A stretch of DNA of 64,000 nucleotides from Shimia sp. (GTDB lineage Bacteria; Pseudomonadota; Alphaproteobacteria; Rhodobacterales; Rhodobacteraceae), in contig NZ_JAKVCW010000012.1 in NCBI RefSeq assembly GCF_022448905.1, positions 62,001 through 126,000 of the forward strand, read 5' to 3'. How positions within the stretch are numbered: position 1 is the stretch's first letter; each line of letters begins with the position of its first letter. Shown here piece after piece: positions 47,302 to 58,245 of the stretch. Made by a program: the position numbers and the translations under genes. A model generated the notes under the pieces. The model ran no database searches and was not told the origin of the DNA. It saw only the letters and a program-made list of their open reading frames with translations.

Positions 47302-47341
47302 TATCTCTTTTCAAACTCAAACCTTGTTAAGCTAAATATTC

Positions 47342-48451
47342 ATGCGCAAAACGATCTACCTCCACATCGGGCATTACAAAACCGGCACCACAGCGCTGCA
47401 GGTCTTTTTGGATAGCAACCGAGATACTTTGCAAAACCTCGGCAAACTTTGGAACAAAGGGGTCGATTACCCAGATCAGTTTGCCCACTTTGCCAAGCAT
47501 TCTCAGATGGCTTTTTCCATTTACCGTGAAGCGGGTATGACCAAGCTGATGTATGGCTTCCGCGACCAAACTCCTGCGAAAGAACGTTGGCACAGCTTTT
47601 TCGATTATGTGCGTCAGAGCAAATGCCCGTCGATACTTATCAGTTCAGAAGAGTTCATGCGCATGGGGGCCAATCCAAAAGCCGCGCAACTGCTCAAAGA
47701 CATCATATCGCCAGTGCAAAGCGAGTTTAACTTCAAGATCATCGCATATTTGCGACGTCCGGACGCACATTTGAGATCGTGGTATAATCAGCTGGTCAAA
47801 CTCAAACAGCCTGTTCCTGACTTCAACAACGCGGTCTGTAATGTGATGGAACCCATCCACTATGACTTTGGTCTGGCGCTACGTCCATGGATGGCCATTT
47901 TTGGGCAAGAGGCCGTCGTTGTGCGCGCCTATACCGAGGATCTTAGAAAGGATGGAGCACTTTTTCGCGACTTCTTATCGATACTCGATATTCCATTTGA
48001 CGGAAAAAATAGGAGTCGCTGGATTTTACCGGACAACGGCATCAACGCGCGTCTTGAAGAACGTTATTTGGAACTGACGCGCATTACGCAGAACCTGTGC
48101 CTGACCAAAGAAAGAAGCGAATGGCTCAGAAAAAATCTTGTAAATCAGCTGGAGGCGCAAAGGCCGGACAGCATAGCACAGCTCACGTTCCCTGACATTG
48201 TTGAACAATCCCGCCAGGGTCTAGAAGATCTCAAGTCGAACTCTCAAACATCCTCTGTTGCCAAAGCGCTCGGCAATTATCCGCCGCGCGGCGATACAAC
48301 CGAACGCATGGAAATGCTAAATTTGGTGCAATTACTTCTTCACGAAAACACTGTGTTGCGCCAACGCATTCAGCAAAGCAGCAATGCGTCGGAAGCGCGT
48401 CTCGCCGCCATCGAGGAAAAGCTTGGCCTTTCGAAGTCGGGCAAAAAGTGA
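47342..48451 (+). CDS. Sulfotransferase-family protein
   Basis: The 369-residue protein has the 5'-phosphosulfate-binding loop LHIGHYKTGTTALQ (residues 7-20) and the 3'-phosphate motif IAYLRRPDAHLRSWYNQLV. Both are typical of PAPS-dependent sulfotransferases. Its place between the export ATPase and a glycosyltransferase, overlapping the latter by GTGA, suggests sulfation of the polysaccharide. The acceptor is unknown. The last ~60 residues look helical (LLHENTVLRQRIQQSSNASE), perhaps a coiled-coil contact. Confidence 0.85.
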   Translation: MRKTIYLHIGHYKTGTTALQVFLDSNRDTLQNLGKLWNKGVDYPDQFAHFAKHSQMAFSIYREAGMTKLMYGFRDQTPAKERWHSFFDYVRQSKCPSILISSEEFMRMGANPKAAQLLKDIISPVQSEFNFKIIAYLRRPDAHLRSWYNQLVKLKQPVPDFNNAVCNVMEPIHYDFGLALRPWMAIFGQEAVVVRAYTEDLRKDGALFRDFLSILDIPFDGKNRSRWILPDNGINARLEERYLELTRITQNLCLTKERSEWLRKNLVNQLEAQRPDSIAQLTFPDIVEQSRQGLEDLKSNSQTSSVAKALGNYPPRGDTTERMEMLNLVQLLLHENTVLRQRIQQSSNASEARLAAIEEKLGLSKSGKK

Positions 48452-49953
48452 AGATACTCTTTTACAACTGGGTCGACTATCAGGACGCGGAGAACCGTGG
48501 CGGCGGCGTTTCGATTTATCAGCGCAATGTCATGGCAGCGTTGCAAGGTCGAGTCGACGTGGATGTGAGCTTTCTGTCCGCTGGATTGTCTTATGATTTG
48601 CCCGCCAAACAGCCGCGATGGGAAGCCTTGCGGCATGGCAAAAATGCTGGCAAGCCACAGCACTTTGACATTGTGAACTCCGGGGTATTGGCGCCAGCCC
48701 ACCACAGTTTTGGCGACACTGCACAGGTGGAGCATGCGGCCACTCAGGCTGTGTTTATGGATTTCATCGAAAAGACCGGGTCCTATGATGTTGTACACTT
48801 CAACAACCTCGAAGGTGTGCCCGCCTCTGTGTTGGCACTCAAGGAGCGCTGGCCGGAGACGAAAGTCGTATTTTCCCTGCACAACTACTACCCGTTCTGT
48901 CCGCAGGTGAACCTTTGGCACAAAGAAACCGAAACCTGTGAGGACTTCGCGGAAGGAACCAAATGTGTGAACTGCCTGACGGGAGGCCATGACGCGCATC
49001 ACCTGAGATTGGCAAATGGCCTGGCCTATTCGCTGAAGCGACGTGGCCTGGAACCAGGGAGCTGGGCGTTTCAGTTTTTGTTTGTCTGGACGATGCGTTT
49101 CGGGCGCCGTGCTGTGGGGCTTCTAAAGCGTGCCAAAAAGCTTCTGCGCTCTGGATCCAAAGCAGGCGGCGCAAATGCCTCCTCCCTTCCGCAATCGGAG
49201 GCTGGCTTTGCGGTGCGACGCCAGACAATGGTCGATACGATCAACCAGAACTGCGACCTGGTGTTGTGTGTGTCAGATGCGGTACGCGATTTGGCGGTTC
49301 ACTATGGGCTTCAGCCGTCCAAATGCGCGACCAGCTATATCGGCACGCGACAGGCAGATGCCTTTGCTACCACACAGCCACGGGATGCGATTTTGCGGCA
49401 AGACGGCACGTTTGCGCTTGGGTATCTGGGGTATATGCGGCGGGACAAAGGCTTCCTGTTTCTTTTGGAAGCTCTGGAAAGTCTGCCAGAGGATTTGGCC
49501 AAACGGCTGCGCTTTGTCGCGGCGGCGCGCAGTGATGATGAGGCCATGGCGGCCCGGCTTCACAATCTGGCGCCCAAATTGGCAGAGCTGACCCATAAGG
49601 ATGGGTATTCACACGACGATTTGGACGCACTGTGTGCGGAAGTTGATGTCGGCGTGGTGCCGGTGTTGTGGCATGACAATCTACCGCAGGTGGCCATCGA
49701 GCTGCACAGCCGCCACATACCGCTGCTGACGTCTGATATGGGCGGAGCCAAAGAGTTGGCCAACAGTCCGGACATGACCTTTGCCGCAGGCGATATCGCG
49801 GCGTTCCATGCGCGGATCGCAGCCATTTTGAATAACGGCGTGGACCTGGACGCCTACTGGGCGGCGGCCCGTGCGCCAACAACAATGGACGTACATATCA
49901 CCGAGCTGTTGGAACATTATTCAAACGAGCCAATGGCACAAACCGCGTCTTAG
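48448..49953 (+). CDS. GT4-type glycosyltransferase
   Basis: The 501-residue GT-B enzyme starts at GTG 48448, overlapping the sulfotransferase stop (GTGA). The N-terminal domain (ILFYNWVDYQDAENRGGGVS, VVHFNNLEGVPASVLALKER) and C-terminal domain (FALGYLGYMRRDKGFLFLLE, VVPVLWHDNLPQVAIELHSR, HIPLLTSDMGGAKEL) fit GT4. A cysteine-containing segment (FCPQVNLWHKETETCEDF and CVNCLTGG) is common in GT4 enzymes of roseobacters. Acceptor and donor are unknown. Its 3' end overlaps the giant minus-strand gene by four bases. Confidence 0.9.
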   Translation: MKILFYNWVDYQDAENRGGGVSIYQRNVMAALQGRVDVDVSFLSAGLSYDLPAKQPRWEALRHGKNAGKPQHFDIVNSGVLAPAHHSFGDTAQVEHAATQAVFMDFIEKTGSYDVVHFNNLEGVPASVLALKERWPETKVVFSLHNYYPFCPQVNLWHKETETCEDFAEGTKCVNCLTGGHDAHHLRLANGLAYSLKRRGLEPGSWAFQFLFVWTMRFGRRAVGLLKRAKKLLRSGSKAGGANASSLPQSEAGFAVRRQTMVDTINQNCDLVLCVSDAVRDLAVHYGLQPSKCATSYIGTRQADAFATTQPRDAILRQDGTFALGYLGYMRRDKGFLFLLEALESLPEDLAKRLRFVAAARSDDEAMAARLHNLAPKLAELTHKDGYSHDDLDALCAEVDVGVVPVLWHDNLPQVAIELHSRHIPLLTSDMGGAKELANSPDMTFAAGDIAAFHARIAAILNNGVDLDAYWAAARAPTTMDVHITELLEHYSNEPMAQTAS

Positions 49954-52900
49954 TTGGCGGCCTTTGCGAATATGCTTTGCGCGAAGGCCGTTTCTGTCCA
50001 GCGCACCGAGAGGTCTGGGTCAAAAAGCACGCTGCGGCCTTCGGACAAGAGGGCGAGATATTTCTGATACTCTTCGGCATTGTTGAAATGCTGGCCACGG
50101 GCCACTTCGGCCTGCGCTTTGCGGCGGAATTCGGCGTTGTATTTGAAATGCGCCAAGATCAAGTCGCGCGGCGCCAACTGCGCATCACCAATGTAGTGCA
50201 GGCCGGCGGCCAAGCGCATCCATGGCTGATAGCGTAGCAGGGCCAATTTCTGGGCCACAAACAAATCAGGACGCGCGCCAGGGAGTAGCCGATGCCGAAG
50301 CGCACTTGTCCAAGTTGGCTGATCTGAAAACGGCCCACGGTAGGGGGTGTTTGTGAGGAAGGGAACACGATCGCAATAGGCCGCTTCGCCAAAGGGACTT
50401 TCCGAAAATGTGGCGTCCTCAAGCGGGCCTTTGGGATACATATCCAGCATCAGGAGACGCACCGCCTTTGCCGTGGCGAACTCTGGCTCAGACAACAAGT
50501 TGGGCAAGGTTTGTAACTGTTCCGCCTGCCACGCCAGCAACTCGTCGGCGTCTGCCACAAGGCTCCATTTGTCGACACGATAGGCGGCCAGCAAGGCCTG
50601 TTGCCAAGCCACGCCGTAGCGCGCAAAGCGGTAGTCTGTGTCCACCGAGAACACCGCGACATCAGGTTGGTCTGCCAAATACTCCAGCGTGCCATCGTCA
50701 GAGCTGTTGTCGGCAATTAGGAAAGCGCCCACGCCCAGCTTTCGGTAGTGTGCCAAGAAATGCGGCAGCATAAACATCTCGTTGCGCATACAGGAGACAA
50801 CGGCGACCTCAGCCTCTATGGCGGCATCAACCTTGTGTTGCGGTGATATCAACTCCAGCGCGTTGCTTTGGTATCCAAGGCGCGCGGGCTGGAAACTTGG
50901 CCAGATCTTCTTTGGCATCAGCTCGCGGATGTCTAAGCGCGTCACGGCCTCTTGCTGTTTGTCGGTTGTGTCCATGTGCACCAGATGCACCGGGGCGGTG
51001 CGACTGGCGTCAAACCCATTTTGCCACGACGGCACCGGGATGGAGTCCTTGTGTGCACGCCGCCGGACGGTCACGACGTAATCCTCCTCAGCGACAAAAA
51101 TGCCCCGCAGCGCCAGCAAATCACCCAACAGTTTGTCCTCCATAAAGGACGTCTGAATGAGCTGTTGGCCAATAGGGGTTTTGGCAGCGGAAAGGGCCGC
51201 CTGCATTGCGGTGCGGCTGAGCGTATAACCAGAACCGCCATCGGCATACAACGAAGGCTCCGGGGATTTATCCAGTTCCAAACGGCCCCGCGCCGATGTT
51301 GATTTTGATTGGTGCCAGGTGCGGTCCATTTGCCCGACCACTCGCGTGAGTTTTCGGCCGTAATAGTCAAACTTTTTGTAAGTTTGAGACTGAAAGAACA
51401 ACGGCGCATTCAGGAAGCAGTCGTCATCAACCTTGACCATGTGGGTGGCTTGGGTGTTTTGGAGCACCCAGTCGATTGTGGCCAATGTCTTTTGCGGCAA
51501 TCCTTCGTAGCTGTCTGGGGCATCGACGTGCACAACATCGCCGTCCTGACGGCCATCGCCATCGCCGACGATCACCACATATGGCACCCCCAAATCCTTC
51601 AAAAGCCGGAGCCAGCCGTCACGCAGGACGGGAATGCGTGTATTCAGATGCGGTTTGCAGGAAAACACGGTGACAATGGTGTCATCCAATGCTGCGGTGT
51701 CGTTGTTTGCGTCGTCGGTGACAGGTTCTTCGGAAGGTTCGCGTCCTGCGATGCGCGCCGCGATGACTTCGGACATCGCCAAATCCGGCGTGCTGCTGCC
51801 GGGCGCGGCCGCGTGGCGCAAGGCTGCCTCCGCTGGAAAGGCATGTGCGCGTTGCAAGGCGACTAGATCTGGGGACGCATCTGTACCCATCGGAACACCG
51901 GCAGGGCCAAACAGGTCGCGCCGCAAACGCGTAACATCGGGACACTTGTGGCGAGCGAAGGCAATCAACGCGTTTTCAGCCTTGATAGGGTCTGTTTTGT
52001 AGCCTTGAACGTGACCAAAAAGACGTTTGGCGTCGGTCAGTTCCTGCGGCAGGCCGTCGTCTGGAAGTTGCTGCCAGAATTGCCGCGACAATCCATAAAC
52101 CTGCAAACATATCTGTGTGATGAAACGCTGCATGCGCTGTGAAAGGTGATGTCGAGACGCGATCAAATCCACCGCTGCCAAAGTCAGGTCGCGACACTGA
52201 ACCGCCTGCCAATAATACGGCGCGCGGCGTCGAAGCAAATGCCCCAGTAGGAACACCACATGATCCCTGTGGCGGGGTAACAAGTCGGTGCTTGTCACGG
52301 CCCAGCGCGCAAGCCAAGCCAGAGACGGTGTGGCAAGGACACCCTCACGCCGCCGTGCCAAGTCGCGTAGCGTTTTCAAAACCGGGAGTGGGTCACCCTG
52401 CAAAGCCAAAAACGGCAAGATTACCGAGTCGTGCCAAGGGTCTCCGTTTGGCGTATAGGGTGCCACGCCAGCCACTTTGGCCAGCTTGAAAAACGCCGCA
52501 AAGTCCTGATCCCGGCGGGCAAACACCGCGCCCATGGCCAAATAGACCTCTTGCTGTGCGAATGTCGAAATCGGCAGCTGCGCCACCGCGTCCAGCGGCG
52601 CGATCTTGCTGTTGTCTTTCAGGCTGTCGGCCAGATAGCGTATGGCCATGTCGACTTCTTCGGCAATCGGATCAGGCTTGTTTGCGCCGTCGGGTGCAGC
52701 TTTCCGAGTGGAAGGATCGTCCGGCAACGTGACAGTCTCAACGCTTGCCAAGAAGTCTTCGACACCGAAGTGTGTCGCTATGGCGGCGACGGTATTGAGC
52801 TCTTCGGCATTAAGCTCAGCCGCAATTTTGGCGTGCACCACATGCTCCACGATGGTCAATGCCAGGGTGGAGTCCAAAAAGGTTGGGCGGCGCGTCAGCA

Positions 52901-55565
52901 GTGTTTTGATATGCGCCACCATGTCGGCTCTGGTGAGCGTCAACGGCGCCTCAATGGCGACCCCGTCGCGTGTTTCGAGTTGCAAGCGCACTGTTGCTTC
53001 GGCTGTTTTGGGCAGATCACACCACAGCCGCGCGGGCAGATGGGCAGTGAGCCCCTCAAAGGACCCGGTTTCGACGCCAAAGGTCGGAAGGATCGTGCCG
53101 GTTGTCAGCTCTTTGATGTGGTACGTGTCCGCAGAGTGCGCCACCTGCAACAAAAGCCGTGCATCAAGCCTCAACGCGGGTGGCGGCGGGGCCAGCACAA
53201 ACTCCAACGGCCAGACCGCGCTTGCGACCTCCTCGCCGGAATAGACGTCTATGCCCGAATAGACGAGGCCCTGCGCGTCTGGCGACAGCAGGGCCGGGTC
53301 AAAGGCGGCGGTGCCAAGCACCGTGTCGTTCACGCTGAGACAGACCTCATCGGGGGTGAACACCATGGAGACCCGGATGACCGGCGTATCAAGCGCAAGG
53401 GGCCAAGCCTGCTCTTGCCCCCAGCCGTCGTTGGTCAGCCTGTTGTACACGAGGCGGTTTTCGTGCCTTCGAAACGAGAAATGCACCGGCATAGTCAGGC
53501 CATTGGCGGCTAAGACGTCCAAATTGACAAAGGCGCTCTTTGACACATCTACCAAAAGCGAACAGGCACTGTTGGCGGCGGCAGGAAACGGGAAGTAGGC
53601 GCTGGTTTCGTTCCGATCGCGACGGACATCATATCGGCCATCGAACTCTTTTTGCCGCAGAGAGAGTGGCCGAGACCGGGCACGGCCCAGCGCGGCTGCC
53701 ATGCCGCCAATGGGGTCAAATACCCGCTCCCGATGCGGCGACAGAGGCGTGTCAAAACCAGCTTCCAAGGGCGTGACCCCTCGCAGACCACGCCGCGCGG
53801 CGCTCCACATGGCTTCAATGTCTTTGACCGAGAGTTTCGCGGTGCCATTGAGCCGCTTTGCCTGCACAACCCGGTCAAACAAGCGTCTCTGCCAGCCTTG
53901 CGGCAGTGTTTGTGTCACGTCCTGTGGCAGCTGAGCCAGCACCGCATCATAGGTTTCTCCGATCGCGCCGCGCAGCACATCCGGCGCCGGCACCGTTCGT
54001 CCGGCCCAGGGGTCAAACACCACGCAGGGCGCTTTCACAGCTGCGATCAGTTGCAGCGCCCAGGCGGCGGGGAGCGTGGATGGATATGGCAGACGTTCCT
54101 TGAGCACAAACGCCCGCTCAAACACCCGTGCCGATACCTCCGGCAGCAACGACAAGGCCGCTGTGCCGTCCAGCGACACCGGCCCCTTTTCCAACGGCAA
54201 AAGTCGAAACGCCCGCATGTCCGCAAAGCCGGTGCAAAACGCGGGCAAAGCTTCATTGGGTTCCGTCTGGGAATAGGCAGACAAGGCCAATTGCGCGTCG
54301 TGCCGCAGCAGTTGTTCGACCTGCTGATACAAAGCAGCCGATTTGAACTGCACGCCGGGGCGCAGCACCGTGACATAGCGCCCACGCGCCAAGGTCCACA
54401 GGTCAGTTTGGGAGGATTGGTTCAGGTCCAAGACCTGTGTGTCGGGATGTTGTGCGCGCAAGCTGTCGAGCGACGCGCGCCCTTCGGCCAGCAAAATTGT
54501 CTCAAATCCCGGCCCAATCACTTCTGACAAGCTGTCCAACGTGGTGTGCAGGGCCGACGACGCCCCATCGGTGCAGTGGATGAACACCGTTAAAGGCAAT
54601 TCACCCCGCAGTTCGAGCGCCCAACTGCGTGCGATGTCGTCATCCCACTCGGTTTGATACGTCAGGCCATCGTCGCGCAGCAATTGAGCGGACGCCAAGG
54701 CAAACCGCTTCCGTCGCGCCGGGTCTCGCAAGCTCAGACTGCGCTCAAACACCAAACGGCTGGCCAACTTCTCATAGGCGTCATGTGCGCCCTGAAAGGG
54801 GCCTTGTGTCATGATGTCTCGTAAGCGCCGCAACACCTGCAGCTGCTCAAAAACGCGGTCGTCATCGGTTGTGGTGATTTGGCCGTCTCGTCCCCGTGTC
54901 TGCCAATACAGGGCGCGTGGCAGGTGCACGATGTGATCCGTGCGCGCCGCCGCGCGCTGGAAGAAACTATGGTCCTCAAACCACGTGCCCTCGTCAAAAT
55001 GCAAACCGTCGATCAGGCTGCGGCGGTAGAGCTTGTTCCAGGCAGAGGGGAAATGGCAAATCACCTGCTGCCAGTCTTCAAAACGGTAGCGATGGGGGGC
55101 AAAACCTTCGACAAAGTCCGCCGCGCCATGAATGCCGGAATGGGACACATGATTGCCGTCCGGGTAACAGGACTTGACCGCGCAAGCGACCCAATCCGCA
55201 CCAGTGTCCTGCAACGCGGTGTAAAGCCGTTCCAAGAAATCGGGCGCAATCCGATCATCGCTGTCGACAAAAGACAGGACATCCGCTTGGGCCTGGTCCA
55301 TCCCGGTGTTGCGCGCGCCCGATAGGCCACGGTTGGCTTGGTGAATGCAGCGAAACCGCAGATCCGTTTCACAAAATGCAGCGACGAGGTCTCCGCTGCT
55401 GTCAGTGGAGCCGTCATTCACAACCAACACTTCAAAATCACGCCAGCTTTGCCGCTGAATGCTTTCCAGACAGGCGATCACGTGGTCCTCGACATTGTAG
55501 ACAGGCACAATGACGGAGATCGCGGGGATGGTTTGTTGGGCGCGACGAGAAGTGGAAACGGTCAT
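49950..55565 (-). CDS. Giant multidomain glycosyltransferase with galectin-like and GT31-like modules
   Basis: The 1,871-residue protein has no signal peptide. Modules seen by eye: (1) GT2 at ~15-310 (ISVIVPVYNVEDHVIACLES, VVNDGSTDSSGDL, SFVDSDDRI). (2) A degenerate GT-A-like part at ~322-500 (LPLTVFIHCTDGASSALHTT, no DXD). (3) A galectin-like segment at ~665-780 (HFSFR, NRLVYN, GWGQEQ). (4) A helical region at ~885-1250. (5) A GT31-like module at ~1293-1495 (SYEGLPQKTLATIDWVLQ, KVDDD at 1380-1382, ADGGSGYTLSR, FMEDKLLGDLL). (6) A GT2_4-type module at ~1585-1860 (VVSCMRNEMFMLPHFLAHYR, VADADELLAW). ATG at 55565 is the better start; an upstream in-frame codon adds 10 residues. It probably builds several linkages of one glycan. 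Confidence 0.85.
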   Translation of the reverse strand: MTVSTSRRAQQTIPAISVIVPVYNVEDHVIACLESIQRQSWRDFEVLVVNDGSTDSSGDLVAAFCETDLRFRCIHQANRGLSGARNTGMDQAQADVLSFVDSDDRIAPDFLERLYTALQDTGADWVACAVKSCYPDGNHVSHSGIHGAADFVEGFAPHRYRFEDWQQVICHFPSAWNKLYRRSLIDGLHFDEGTWFEDHSFFQRAAARTDHIVHLPRALYWQTRGRDGQITTTDDDRVFEQLQVLRRLRDIMTQGPFQGAHDAYEKLASRLVFERSLSLRDPARRKRFALASAQLLRDDGLTYQTEWDDDIARSWALELRGELPLTVFIHCTDGASSALHTTLDSLSEVIGPGFETILLAEGRASLDSLRAQHPDTQVLDLNQSSQTDLWTLARGRYVTVLRPGVQFKSAALYQQVEQLLRHDAQLALSAYSQTEPNEALPAFCTGFADMRAFRLLPLEKGPVSLDGTAALSLLPEVSARVFERAFVLKERLPYPSTLPAAWALQLIAAVKAPCVVFDPWAGRTVPAPDVLRGAIGETYDAVLAQLPQDVTQTLPQGWQRRLFDRVVQAKRLNGTAKLSVKDIEAMWSAARRGLRGVTPLEAGFDTPLSPHRERVFDPIGGMAAALGRARSRPLSLRQKEFDGRYDVRRDRNETSAYFPFPAAANSACSLLVDVSKSAFVNLDVLAANGLTMPVHFSFRRHENRLVYNRLTNDGWGQEQAWPLALDTPVIRVSMVFTPDEVCLSVNDTVLGTAAFDPALLSPDAQGLVYSGIDVYSGEEVASAVWPLEFVLAPPPPALRLDARLLLQVAHSADTYHIKELTTGTILPTFGVETGSFEGLTAHLPARLWCDLPKTAEATVRLQLETRDGVAIEAPLTLTRADMVAHIKTLLTRRPTFLDSTLALTIVEHVVHAKIAAELNAEELNTVAAIATHFGVEDFLASVETVTLPDDPSTRKAAPDGANKPDPIAEEVDMAIRYLADSLKDNSKIAPLDAVAQLPISTFAQQEVYLAMGAVFARRDQDFAAFFKLAKVAGVAPYTPNGDPWHDSVILPFLALQGDPLPVLKTLRDLARRREGVLATPSLAWLARWAVTSTDLLPRHRDHVVFLLGHLLRRRAPYYWQAVQCRDLTLAAVDLIASRHHLSQRMQRFITQICLQVYGLSRQFWQQLPDDGLPQELTDAKRLFGHVQGYKTDPIKAENALIAFARHKCPDVTRLRRDLFGPAGVPMGTDASPDLVALQRAHAFPAEAALRHAAAPGSSTPDLAMSEVIAARIAGREPSEEPVTDDANNDTAALDDTIVTVFSCKPHLNTRIPVLRDGWLRLLKDLGVPYVVIVGDGDGRQDGDVVHVDAPDSYEGLPQKTLATIDWVLQNTQATHMVKVDDDCFLNAPLFFQSQTYKKFDYYGRKLTRVVGQMDRTWHQSKSTSARGRLELDKSPEPSLYADGGSGYTLSRTAMQAALSAAKTPIGQQLIQTSFMEDKLLGDLLALRGIFVAEEDYVVTVRRRAHKDSIPVPSWQNGFDASRTAPVHLVHMDTTDKQQEAVTRLDIRELMPKKIWPSFQPARLGYQSNALELISPQHKVDAAIEAEVAVVSCMRNEMFMLPHFLAHYRKLGVGAFLIADNSSDDGTLEYLADQPDVAVFSVDTDYRFARYGVAWQQALLAAYRVDKWSLVADADELLAWQAEQLQTLPNLLSEPEFATAKAVRLLMLDMYPKGPLEDATFSESPFGEAAYCDRVPFLTNTPYRGPFSDQPTWTSALRHRLLPGARPDLFVAQKLALLRYQPWMRLAAGLHYIGDAQLAPRDLILAHFKYNAEFRRKAQAEVARGQHFNNAEEYQKYLALLSEGRSVLFDPDLSVRWTETAFAQSIFAKAAN
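53226..53573 (-). other. Galectin-like carbohydrate-recognition segment
   Basis: Residues ~665-780 of the giant enzyme follow the galectin pattern: VNLDVL, then HFSFR (galectin HFNPR), NRLVYN (NXIVXN), GWGQEQ (WGXEXR) and VSMVFTPDEVCLSVND (FEXXIXXXXXXFXVXVNG). His695, Arg699, Val706, Asn708, Trp715 and Glu718 match ligand-contact positions; Asn is Ser697 and the last Arg is Ala720. The alignment is by eye. Confidence 0.65.
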
Positions 55566-55728
55566 AAAATCAAAAACAGCCAAGTAAGATACCAATGTTG
55601 TTTCTTACTGCTGCGGCTGGGTAAAGGGGGACAGCGTGATTTCTCAAAAAATGCCACGCCTGTGTGGAAAATCCCGCCCTAGCACAGGCCCGAACCCACT
55701 GCACTGCGTTTTGATCCGGTGGGTGTAA

Positions 55729-56916
<1,188 letters not shown>

Positions 56917-57051
56917 ACCAAGACTGATTGGGATCGCAACTTGGTTGCCCTCCCTTCAAACGCACATAGGTAGCGCAGTCCTCAGCGGGATTTTCCAAAA
57001 AAGTTATTCACGACAATAGCTTACATCAGAATGGAAGCCTACAGTGTCCTA

Positions 57052-58245
57052 TTATTTAGCCTCGTTGTAAATCTTGGAAATCGCGTCGCCAATTACGGGC
57101 CCATATGGACGCGCTCTTTGCAGCACTTTCAAAATCAGCAAGGCGCTGGCCGCATCCAACTTTTTTTCGTCAAACAAACGCATCGCCACATCGCGAATTG
57201 AGTCGATCTCTTCAGGCGCCATGAAAGCCAGACCTTTGATGCTTAGAATCTGGTCTAGCATATCGCTGCAAGCTTCGGTTTCCGGCTCCGCCTCCGAAAC
57301 TCCCGACGCGGGTTTTGGTTTCGCGAACAAATTGGTGTCGGCGTCGAAGTACTCTTTGAAAAACGCTCGGTTGCTCTCGTCAAAAGTTTCGTACAGAGCT
57401 GGTTGCCTTGGATCTTGGACACCACCTCCTTCACTGAGAGCGCTGATCGACATCATACGCGCTTTCAAACGATTGTTCAGGGGGTTCGCAAAAATCGAAA
57501 ATCTGGGAGGGCATTTCGCGTTGATGATCCGAAAACACTCTGCTTGCCTGGCCGTAAGGGATTCATTTGCCGGAACACTTTCAAACGAGAGACGTTCCGC
57601 ATCGACTCCCGTGAGTACGGTTGACAGAAAATCATAGCGAATATCACCATTCTTCATCGACGCGCGATCATAAATTCTTGGCATTAAGTTTTCTTTGCCA
57701 AACACCTGTGCCCACTTCGTGAAGAACTCCATGTAATCGTAGTAATGATTGCCGGGACCAACATCGTTTTGAAATGTTAGGATTTTTTCGGGGGAATGAA
57801 GCTTTATTCCGGTCGAGTAGAGACTGGTTCGAACCTTCGATTGTTCTCGGAAGTAGCAAACGATTTTTACCTCTGAAAAGCAGCGGTCCAACAGGTTTTT
57901 GACCCGTTCTATTTGCTCTACGGTTTGTAGGCGACTGTGAAAATGCTCGCTTGAGAACACGACAGTATGATGGTCGCGCGCCAATTCTGACATCTCGTCT
58001 AAGAACGACTCCTCAAAACCGTGAAAAAATGCCTCACGGTGATGTCCGTCAAACACCATATTTTCGTGCATATAGTCGTCATAGCCGGTCTGAAAAAAGG
58101 CGACGAGTTTACGATTATTCGGATAAGCGGCCGTCCTTGACAGTCCAACGCCCTGTACAGAAAGAGCATCTGAGTTTTCGTACAACCAATTTTGAATGAG
58201 CGTCGTGCCGGTTTTCTCTGTACCAATATGCAAAATGCACTTCAT
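57052..58245 (-). CDS. Sulfotransferase-family protein
   Basis: The 397-residue protein starts MKCILHIGTEKTGTTLIQNW, a clear phosphosulfate loop. The 3'-phosphate region is VCYFREQSKVRTSLYSTG; VVFSSEHFHSRL is the usual strand in between. AAGGA precedes ATG at 58245. The C-terminal ~90 residues are helical and acidic with no recognised domain. It stands alone on the minus strand between glf and the coiled-coil gene. Substrate is unknown; polysaccharide sulfation is likely from context. Confidence 0.85.
   Translation of the reverse strand: MKCILHIGTEKTGTTLIQNWLYENSDALSVQGVGLSRTAAYPNNRKLVAFFQTGYDDYMHENMVFDGHHREAFFHGFEESFLDEMSELARDHHTVVFSSEHFHSRLQTVEQIERVKNLLDRCFSEVKIVCYFREQSKVRTSLYSTGIKLHSPEKILTFQNDVGPGNHYYDYMEFFTKWAQVFGKENLMPRIYDRASMKNGDIRYDFLSTVLTGVDAERLSFESVPANESLTARQAECFRIINAKCPPRFSIFANPLNNRLKARMMSISALSEGGGVQDPRQPALYETFDESNRAFFKEYFDADTNLFAKPKPASGVSEAEPETEACSDMLDQILSIKGLAFMAPEEIDSIRDVAMRLFDEKKLDAASALLILKVLQRARPYGPVIGDAISKIYNEAK

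Noticed and set aside
52431-53513. 360-codon open frame on the plus strand
   Set aside because: Antisense to the giant glycosyltransferase, with no recognisable motif or start signal.
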